Part shown: positions 59,206 through 64,000 of the stretch, in pieces
How positions within the stretch are numbered: position 1 is the stretch's first letter
Layout: every line of letters begins with the position of its first letter
Source of the DNA: a virus
Strand: one strand, 5' to 3'
IMG/VR virus record: IMGVR_UViG_3300020442_003756
Coordinates: 1 to 64,000 of that record
Length of the DNA: 64,000 nt
Program-made: the position numbers and the translations under genes
Notes under the pieces: generated by a model
The model's database searches: none
What the model was told of the DNA's origin: nothing
The model's input: only the letters and a program-made list of their open reading frames with translations

Positions 59206-60636
59206 TTATTTATGGTCTAAATTTTTAATAAAACTTACTACTACGTATCTTGTTCCTTCAGTTACAGGTCTAGCTCCATGTTTATGAGTTATATTACCTG
59301 GATGAAGTGTACACATTCCAATTTCACTTGGATTAGCTAAATATTTGTATTTAGGGAACCAAGTACCCCCACCTTTAAATTCACCTGGATTTAAATTAAC
59401 TAATGTTGTTATATTACTATAATCATGATGAATATCTAAATGTGGTTGTTCATCTGCTTTATATCTAATAACAAATGATTCATCTCTTAAATGTTTCCAA
59501 CTAGAACCTTCTAATTCGAATCTATCTATAGCTAATGGTTTAATATAATGATTAATTACTTTATTATAAATTTCCTTCATACCTAATGTTTCCATTAGAT
59601 TATCTGTTGTAGGATAAAATTCATGTCTATCAGTAGTCCACTTATGTGCTTCAGCTAAGTTAATTAGTTCCTTACAAAAACGTTTTGTAAATAAAGGAAA
59701 TAAATAAACATGAGTAGCTGGTTCATCAATAATTAAATCATATTTTCTGTCAATTAATTGTTTATTAATGTATTTATAGCTCCATTCTTCCCAATTACTA
59801 GCATCTAATATTTCAAATTTAGTTCTTGGTGATTCAAAATTTTCATCAATTGTTACTGTATTGCCTATATTAATTGAAGGTTTTTCTGCTTCAGCTTTAA
59901 CTTGTTTTACATATTCAGGTGTAAATTCAGTTAATGAATCTTTATCATAATGAGATGATTGATTAATATAATCAACATTAAAAGCATAGGCCCTAAAATC
60001 TGAATTACCTAATACTTCATTACAATCTTGTCTAGGATGTTTACAATGAATAGCAGACATAAATTCATCATATGGTATTAAATTATCTAAGTAACCTGAA
60101 TCTAATATTTCTTTCATACCCTTTCTAGATATCATATAAGCATGAGTATTAAAAGTATAATCACATCTAACTAATGCCTCATTTACTCGTTCTTCCTTAT
60201 CTTTTTCTAAAGCACTTCTACCTAAGTAACAAATACTCCAATCATCATTTAAATGATTAAGTTCAAATTCAGGAAATTTATCAAATTCCTTGTTTAAATA
60301 AAAATCTTCTTCTAATATTAGAACATTATGATGACCAGCATTATAAGCACCTTCAATTACTTGATAATGAGATAAAGCACAGCCTATTTCACCTGGAGTT
60401 AAGTCTCTACTCCACCAATCATTTTGAGGTTCTTTAGGGTTACTAGGTAATTTCCACCAATCAGCTTGTTTAAACCCATAAGGTGAATCAATATTACCCT
60501 TAACTAAATCCCAACCATTAATAGCAGGAAATTCATACCATGGAACTGGGTCTTTGAAATTTAGTTGTTCAAGATTATCATATATTCTAGCCGAGTCTGT
60601 AGCTAAGTTAATAACGTAAGTAAAATCTATTTTCAT
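59206..60636 (-). CDS. GT25 glycosyltransferase fused to a procollagen lysyl hydroxylase-like dioxygenase
   Basis: 476 residues. N-terminal domain (about 1-235): F-T-Y-V-I-N-L-A-T-D-S-A-R-I, L-T-P-G-E-I-G-C-A-L-S-H-Y-Q and V-L-I-L-E-E-D-F, the GT25 fold. C-terminal domain (about 310-476): H403-H-D405 as iron ligands, G-G-G at 422-424, H-P-G-N-I-T-H-K-H453, and Arg463 in G-T-R-Y-V-V-V-S-F-I. The ten-residue distance from the distal His to the Arg, G-G-G and H-P-G are the hallmarks of animal PLOD enzymes. Known members hydroxylate Lys in X-Lys-Gly and add sugar to hydroxylysine; a giant-virus enzyme (mimivirus L230) combines both. The phage has collagen-like fibres with X-Lys-Gly. It is translated from an overlapping operon (four-base overlap upstream). 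Confidence 0.8.
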   Translation of the reverse strand: MKIDFTYVINLATDSARIYDNLEQLNFKDPVPWYEFPAINGWDLVKGNIDSPYGFKQADWWKLPSNPKEPQNDWWSRDLTPGEIGCALSHYQVIEGAYNAGHHNVLILEEDFYLNKEFDKFPEFELNHLNDDWSICYLGRSALEKDKEERVNEALVRCDYTFNTHAYMISRKGMKEILDSGYLDNLIPYDEFMSAIHCKHPRQDCNEVLGNSDFRAYAFNVDYINQSSHYDKDSLTEFTPEYVKQVKAEAEKPSINIGNTVTIDENFESPRTKFEILDASNWEEWSYKYINKQLIDRKYDLIIDEPATHVYLFPLFTKRFCKELINLAEAHKWTTDRHEFYPTTDNLMETLGMKEIYNKVINHYIKPLAIDRFELEGSSWKHLRDESFVIRYKADEQPHLDIHHDYSNITTLVNLNPGEFKGGGTWFPKYKYLANPSEIGMCTLHPGNITHKHGARPVTEGTRYVVVSFIKNLDHK

Positions 60637-60800
60637 AACGTTTCTGTTTTAATTATTTTCCAGTTAAAAGGTTGTCTATTTCTTTGGTATTGATCCATAG
60701 ACCATTCAATTCTATCTGTTTCTAATTCTATATTATATGGTTTAGTAGAACAATACTTAGTTTCAGTTATGTATTGTATTTCTATAGTATATTTTTTCAT
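60633..60800 (-). CDS. Small protein (55 aa) between zinc-ribbon protein and lysyl hydroxylase-like gene
   Basis: A frame with ATG at 60800 and TGA at 60633-60635, starting inside the stop of the upstream gene (ATGA) and ending inside the start of the next (ATGA). Two such couplings make it very probably real. Sequence M-K-K-Y-T-I-E-I-Q-Y-I-T-E-T-K-Y... W-S-M-D-Q-Y-Q-R-N-R-Q; soluble, charged. No family recognised. Confidence 0.65.
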   Translation of the reverse strand: MKKYTIEIQYITETKYCSTKPYNIELETDRIEWSMDQYQRNRQPFNWKIIKTETL

Positions 60801-61141
60801 TGTAACGAATTAATAAAGTGTAACGTCCAAGCAATTAAACCGTTTAATTGCAGCGCAACTAGATTCCATTGTCTTCTTACAGCTACCTGAAATATAACAC
60901 AAATAAATCCAGTCATAAATAATAAAGGTTCTAAAGTCCATTGTCCAGCTATTAAAAAACCAGTACCCATATAACCAATTCGAGATGACATTCTCTCAAT
61001 TGGTGTAAGTTTTCTTTGTCTTACCATCATTCTTAATACTTCTCTCCACCACCTATACTCACATCTACGGCAAGTTTTCTTATCAGATGTTTTATACATC
61101 CAATCAGGTTGTTTTTGATTACATTGATTACATTTCCTCAT
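60797..61141 (-). CDS. Zinc-ribbon membrane protein (114 aa)
   Basis: C-N-Q-C near residue 4-7 and C-R-R-C near 24-27 form a zinc ribbon; then two hydrophobic segments (G-T-G-F-L-I-A-G-Q-W-T-L-E-P-L-L-F-M-T-G-F-I-C-V-I-F, about 58-83, and a second near 92-110). A membrane-bound zinc protein in a glycan operon might anchor enzymes or sense redox; no function can be assigned. Four-base overlap with neighbours on both sides. Confidence 0.6.
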   Translation of the reverse strand: MRKCNQCNQKQPDWMYKTSDKKTCRRCEYRWWREVLRMMVRQRKLTPIERMSSRIGYMGTGFLIAGQWTLEPLLFMTGFICVIFQVAVRRQWNLVALQLNGLIAWTLHFINSLQ

Positions 61142-61497
61142 TCTAACTCATCTATAATTACATCAATATCACCTGGATCATCTATTATATTTTGATAATA
61201 TTTAGTCCACAACTTATGATCTGTAACTAAACATTGTTTACATATTGTTTTTCTAGTCACTGTACTTAATAATTCATCATAAGCTAATAATTCCATTTCA
61301 AAAGCAGGAGGTAAATTTAATTTACCCCAATCTGAATTTTCACCCCAAATTAATTTTCTATTTATTTTTTGAGCTGCAGAAACCATATTAATTTTTTCTT
61401 CCATCCATTCCATTAATGGAGTAGCTGCAGCATATACAGCGGGTAAATTGGTTGGTTTACTACACCAAGCACATGTTTTACTTTTGCCACTCATCAA
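61138..61497 (-). CDS. Zinc-ribbon protein (119 aa)
   Basis: C-A-W-C at 9-12 and C-K-Q-C near 90-93 (T-I-C-K-Q-C-L-V) suggest a zinc site built from distant halves, with helical sequence between. Acidic C-terminus (D-D-P-G-D-I-D-V-I-I-D-E-L-E). No family recognised. It overlaps the upstream oxygenase by 20 bases. Confidence 0.55.
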   Translation of the reverse strand: MMSGKSKTCAWCSKPTNLPAVYAAATPLMEWMEEKINMVSAAQKINRKLIWGENSDWGKLNLPPAFEMELLAYDELLSTVTRKTICKQCLVTDHKLWTKYYQNIIDDPGDIDVIIDELE

Positions 61498-62077
61498 CTA
61501 TATCTTTAGGAACAAAATAACCAAAACTAAGTAATACCCTAGGTTTATCTAAGGCTACTTGGGTAGTATAATGCTCATCAATACCAGCAATACACCTCCA
61601 TATTTCATTTTCTTCTACTTTATATTCTATTTCTTTTATTACTGGATTACCTCCAACTAATGGTTTAGAAATTAATGTATTAAATCTAACATGAACAACA
61701 TCACCTAAATAATCATGAGGTAAATCTTCATTTAATGATTCATCAGGACCTTCAACATTAAAATTAGCATCATTATGTTTATGCACCTGATGTCCTTGAG
61801 TTGAATAACAAATTATAAACCCATAATTAGGTTCAATTTGTAAATCCCAAGGTAATCTATAAAATTCTAATATCTCAGTAGCTATTTTATCTAATTCAGC
61901 ATAAGGAAATTTTGCTTCAGCTAATTCTTCATCTATGATGTGTAAATAATCTCTGGCTCTTACATTACCCCCATGTTCTGGTTCATCAGTAATATATTTA
62001 ATCCTATTTTCTTCAACCAAAATCCAGTCTAAAATAGGTTGTGTTAATTTTTTAGGTAAAATATAATTGCTTTTCAT
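61478..62077 (-). CDS. 2OG-Fe(II) oxygenase-like protein
   Basis: 199 residues. H-K-H-N-D-A-N supplies a H-x-D (H-N-D) at about 109-111, E-H-Y-T-T-Q-V-A-L a distal His (about 170), and R-V-L-L-S-F-G-Y the Arg of the pocket. The overall pattern is that of short dioxygenases found in marine phages. No closer relative can be named. Coupled with its neighbours (1- and 20-base overlaps). Confidence 0.55.
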   Translation of the reverse strand: MKSNYILPKKLTQPILDWILVEENRIKYITDEPEHGGNVRARDYLHIIDEELAEAKFPYAELDKIATEILEFYRLPWDLQIEPNYGFIICYSTQGHQVHKHNDANFNVEGPDESLNEDLPHDYLGDVVHVRFNTLISKPLVGGNPVIKEIEYKVEENEIWRCIAGIDEHYTTQVALDKPRVLLSFGYFVPKDIVDEWQK

Positions 62078-62715
62078 TATTGTACTTGTCTTTCACCATC
62101 TCTACCTACAAAATACCAATAATTATTTGTAAATTGATGGTCATTTCTTAATATATTATCTAATTCAGGTCTAACTACAACATTGCCACTTATAGATATA
62201 CGATTTTCGTTTGAAGAATTTCTAGTAACAAAATGTAAAATGTCTCTAGAAAAAATATAGATTTTACCTGGTGTTGAATTTATTTCCCACATTATTCTTT
62301 TTGTTTCAACTTGACAGTGGAATATTAAATTACCAGCACCCTTAGGCATATGTGGATAATATACCCAAGATAAACCTAAAACCCCTTTCTCATAATGATT
62401 ATGAATCATTGTTTGTTCACCTGGTGGTGTAAAATGACCCCAAATTTCATTTATTGCTGTTGCTTGATCCATATTAAAAATACCATCAAAAATGTTACTT
62501 ACTTTTCCACTTATAGCATCAAAAGTATCATCTTTTAGAGGTACATCTTCATAAAATGTATGTTGCATGTCAACTTCCTTATGAGATGGTCTAGAATCAT
62601 TTAAATTATCACCTGGATTCTCTCTAGTAGTTGTTATTTCTTCAATAAGCGATTCGTTATTTAATTCGAGATCATGCTCGTAATAAAATAAACCGTTAAT
62701 TAATTTTAAACTCAT
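62077..62715 (-). CDS. Putative 2OG-Fe(II) oxygenase (TIGR02466-like)
   Basis: 212 residues. M-I-H-N-H-Y-E-K-G (about 101-109) and I-L-H-F-V-T-R-N-S-S-N-E-N-R-I-S-I-S-G-N (about 166-185), where the last motif is typical of the TIGR02466 dioxygenases, often seen in T4-like marine phages. The HxD is replaced by H-N-H, so metal ligands may differ. Four-base overlap with the 73-aa gene. Substrate unknown. Confidence 0.6.
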   Translation of the reverse strand: MSLKLINGLFYYEHDLELNNESLIEEITTTRENPGDNLNDSRPSHKEVDMQHTFYEDVPLKDDTFDAISGKVSNIFDGIFNMDQATAINEIWGHFTPPGEQTMIHNHYEKGVLGLSWVYYPHMPKGAGNLIFHCQVETKRIMWEINSTPGKIYIFSRDILHFVTRNSSNENRISISGNVVVRPELDNILRNDHQFTNNYWYFVGRDGERQVQ

Positions 62716-62933
62716 TCTATAATTTGGGCGTCTTCTACTTCCCTACAAATTAATAATTTATCACCTTCTCTTAATACATGATTTGCATCATGATAGTTAA
62801 CATATAATCCTAATAATTCTTTATCAATTTTAGAATCATGTTTTTTTGGAATTATCATTTGGCTAACCTTATAGGTTTTAACTACTTGAAATAACCTATC
62901 ATTAACATACTTAAGATAACTCCCATACATCAT
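62712..62933 (-). CDS. Hypothetical small protein (73 aa)
   Basis: Compact alpha/beta protein (Y-L-K-Y-V-N-D-R-L-F-Q-V-V-K-T-Y; G-D-K-L-L-I-C-R-E-V-E-D). Not recognised. It overlaps the Smr gene and the oxygenase gene by four bases each, so is clearly part of the operon. Confidence 0.55.
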   Translation of the reverse strand: MMYGSYLKYVNDRLFQVVKTYKVSQMIIPKKHDSKIDKELLGLYVNYHDANHVLREGDKLLICREVEDAQIIE

Positions 62934-63163
62934 ACTAATTCTGAATCAGAAACTAACATTACACCAGAATTATTAGCGGGAATATAATAATCAAATTTAT
63001 GGGGGCCAAGTATTTCATTAATTATTTTCTCCTGTAATTCAGGTGATTTACCTGTTATAATCTTAACTTCAACTAATTTACATACTGAATTAATCAGTAA
63101 ATATTCCTCAATCTTATTTAAAGCTTTTTCATGGCTTAAACCATGACAATCAATTTCCCACAT
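62930..63163 (-). CDS. Stand-alone Smr-domain protein (77 aa)
   Basis: D-C-H-G-L-S-H-E-K-A-L-N-K-I-E-E-Y-L at 4-21 is the D-x-H-G-x-x-x-x-E-A motif of the Smr domain, and V-E-V-K-I-I-T-G-K-S-P the T-G-x-G/S loop. Smr domains cut branched DNA or RNA. There is no MutS2 part. It starts 14 bases inside the stop of the 42-aa gene. Role in this operon unclear. Confidence 0.7.
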   Translation of the reverse strand: MWEIDCHGLSHEKALNKIEEYLLINSVCKLVEVKIITGKSPELQEKIINEILGPHKFDYYIPANNSGVMLVSDSELV

Positions 63164-63278
63164 CTTTACTTAATAGCTGTTGTAGCTTTTGAATTTTTAA
63201 TTTAATTTCTTGTGTTTGAGGTTTTAATAACTTCAATTTCACAATCTGTTCTATAATGCTTTCTTTAATTTCTTGCAT
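63150..63278 (-). CDS. Very small helical protein (42 aa)
   Basis: A 43-codon frame from ATG at 63278 that starts inside the cupin stop and ends inside the Smr start, overlapping both by 14 bases. Sequence M-Q-E-I-K-E-S-I-I-E-Q-I-V-K-L-K-L-L-K is an amphipathic coiled-coil type helix. It fills an otherwise empty gap in a packed operon, which supports it. Function unknown. Confidence 0.5.
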   Translation of the reverse strand: MQEIKESIIEQIVKLKLLKPQTQEIKLKIQKLQQLLSKDVGN

Positions 63279-63606
63279 AATCGTCTTCAATTCGAACTAT
63301 ATCGTCTTCACCGAAATAAGTTCCTGTTTGTACTTCTATAAATAACACTTCCTCATCGGTTTCATTCCAAGCCCTGTGTTTTGCTCCTAAAGGTATGTGA
63401 ATTGATTCACCTGGACCTCTAAATACTTTTTCATCATCTAAAACTATAGTTAAATTACCTCTAACTACAGTCCATTGTTCTCTTCGTTTATCATGATATT
63501 GATATGATAATCTACTATTAGGGTTAACTAATATTTGTTTTACTTTACAATAAGGGGCATCTAATAATACCTCGTATCTACCCCATGGTCTTATACTACG
63601 TTCCAT
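63265..63606 (-). CDS. Cupin, mannose-6-phosphate isomerase type II-like
   Basis: 113 residues with R-P-W-G-R-Y-E at the start, V-K-Q-I-L-V-N-P-N-S-R-L-S-Y-Q-Y-H (metal-binding His), and I-P-L-G-A-K-H-R-A-W-N: this matches the C-terminal isomerase part of ManC/ManA-type bifunctional proteins. It would convert fructose-6-phosphate to mannose-6-phosphate, a precursor of GDP-mannose type donors. The pyrophosphorylase half is absent. One-base gap to the glycosyltransferase upstream. Confidence 0.7.
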   Translation of the reverse strand: MERSIRPWGRYEVLLDAPYCKVKQILVNPNSRLSYQYHDKRREQWTVVRGNLTIVLDDEKVFRGPGESIHIPLGAKHRAWNETDEEVLFIEVQTGTYFGEDDIVRIEDDYARN

Positions 63607-63607
63607 T

Positions 63608-64000
63608 TTAAAATCCTAAATGTTTATCTCTACAAAATTCTAAATCAACAATACTGCTTCTAATATCCATCCCCTCTATATTAAATGGGTTTTTCCAAGG
63701 ATTAACTGTTCTCCAACCTGGTCCCCATTTTTTAAATAAATACTCAAAATTTTTATCATTTGAGTATGATAATTTTTTGTATAGTTCGGGACTATACTTT
63801 TTAGTGTTCATTCCTGTTTCATAATAATCATGATCAGCTCCATCACTCATTGTACCATTGCCATGATAATATTTAGATTCCAAATTTAACACTGTCTTTA
63901 CCGGTTTTATATGCAGTCTCATTATGTAGTCACTATCTTCGCCGTAGCAAGGATATAGATTTTCATCAAAATAACCATGACTTTGCACTACCCAATCTTT
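63608..64000 (-). CDS. Glycosyltransferase (GT2-like), 5' end outside window
   Basis: The frame is open to the right edge (residues K-D-W-V-V precede the first possible GTG start at 63988), so only the C-terminal 131 residues are seen. Y-G-E-D-S-D-Y-I-M-R-L is the E-D-x-D/E-x-x-x-R motif of GT-A, family 2 enzymes, and W-G-P-G-W follows near the end. A truncated start at 63988 would remove most of the catalytic domain, so I take the gene as continuing outside. First gene visible in the modification operon. Confidence 0.65.
   Translation of the reverse strand, partial: KDWVVQSHGYFDENLYPCYGEDSDYIMRLHIKPVKTVLNLESKYYHGNGTMSDGADHDYYETGMNTKKYSPELYKKLSYSNDKNFEYLFKKWGPGWRTVNPWKNPFNIEGMDIRSSIVDLEFCRDKHLGF

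Noticed and set aside
1-64000. tRNA, rRNA, integrase, transposase and attachment sites
   Set aside because: I looked for cloverleaf ends, recombinase motifs and terminal inverted repeats and saw none; the window looks like a lytic phage core without mobile elements apart from the GIY-YIG gene.

Overview
The window reads as a long stretch of a lytic, T4-like (tailed, contractile) phage genome whose host is probably a marine flavobacterium or another Bacteroidota. The T4-like assignment rests on a gp25-type baseplate wedge protein, a gp6-type wedge protein, a gp55-type late sigma factor, a primase with zinc finger and TOPRIM, and a long run of giant virion proteins. The host assignment is inferred from four independent signs in the sequence: promoters of the form TTTGG-N19-TATATTTA, close to the Bacteroidota housekeeping consensus (TTTG, about 19 nt, TAnnTTTG); start codons with A-rich leaders and almost no Shine-Dalgarno; a lipoprotein whose mature end is C-S-K-E-E, the Bacteroidota surface-export signal; and a phage bS21 of the Bacteroidota type. 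The DNA is very AT-rich and nearly all genes are on the minus strand.

Layout, low to high coordinates. 1-4,000: nucleotidyltransferase (partial), P-loop kinase, a promoter-to-terminator unit that looks like a small RNA, RecB-like nuclease, primase, GIY-YIG nuclease. 4,000-8,700: a six-gene operon with its own host-type promoter (GT9 glycosyltransferase, 2OG-Fe(II) oxygenase, beta-propeller glycosidase-like protein, TPR-FkbM methyltransferase, APS-kinase-like protein, nucleotidyltransferase). 8,700-29,900: tail fibre and adhesin genes, including collagen-like Gly-X-Y proteins of 2704, 1265 and 653 residues, two of them ending in a self-cleaving S74 chaperone. 29,900-47,100: giant virion proteins and baseplate genes. 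47,100-57,100: late sigma factor, HD protein, SNase, an early operon (DUF932, surface lipoprotein, two small proteins, bS21), a methyltransferase/zinc protein/GT25 operon, a plus-strand thioredoxin pair and a RadA-like ATPase. 57,500-64,000: a tightly overlapping operon of glycosyltransferases, 2OG-Fe(II) oxygenases, a cupin, Smr and zinc-ribbon proteins; it runs off the right edge.

The most striking idea is that the two ends of the window belong together. The gene at 59206-60636 fuses a GT25 glycosyltransferase to a dioxygenase domain that keeps the motif set of animal procollagen lysyl hydroxylases (HHD, GGG, HPG, H-x10-R in T-x-x-H-x10-R context). The same genome encodes huge collagen-like fibres in which lysine sits in the Y position (X-Lys-Gly), the sequence that such enzymes modify. 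A second GT25 protein at 52885-53733 and four further dioxygenase-like proteins are present. I infer a phage-encoded pathway that hydroxylates and glycosylates its own collagen-like tail fibres. This is untested and rests on motif recognition by eye.

Two promoter classes can be read directly: host-type early promoters (nine found, all with a 19-nt spacer, several so close to the ATG that the mRNA should be leaderless) and a second class, AATATTTAT without a -33 box, in front of virion and fibre genes, which is a good candidate for the gp55-dependent late promoter.
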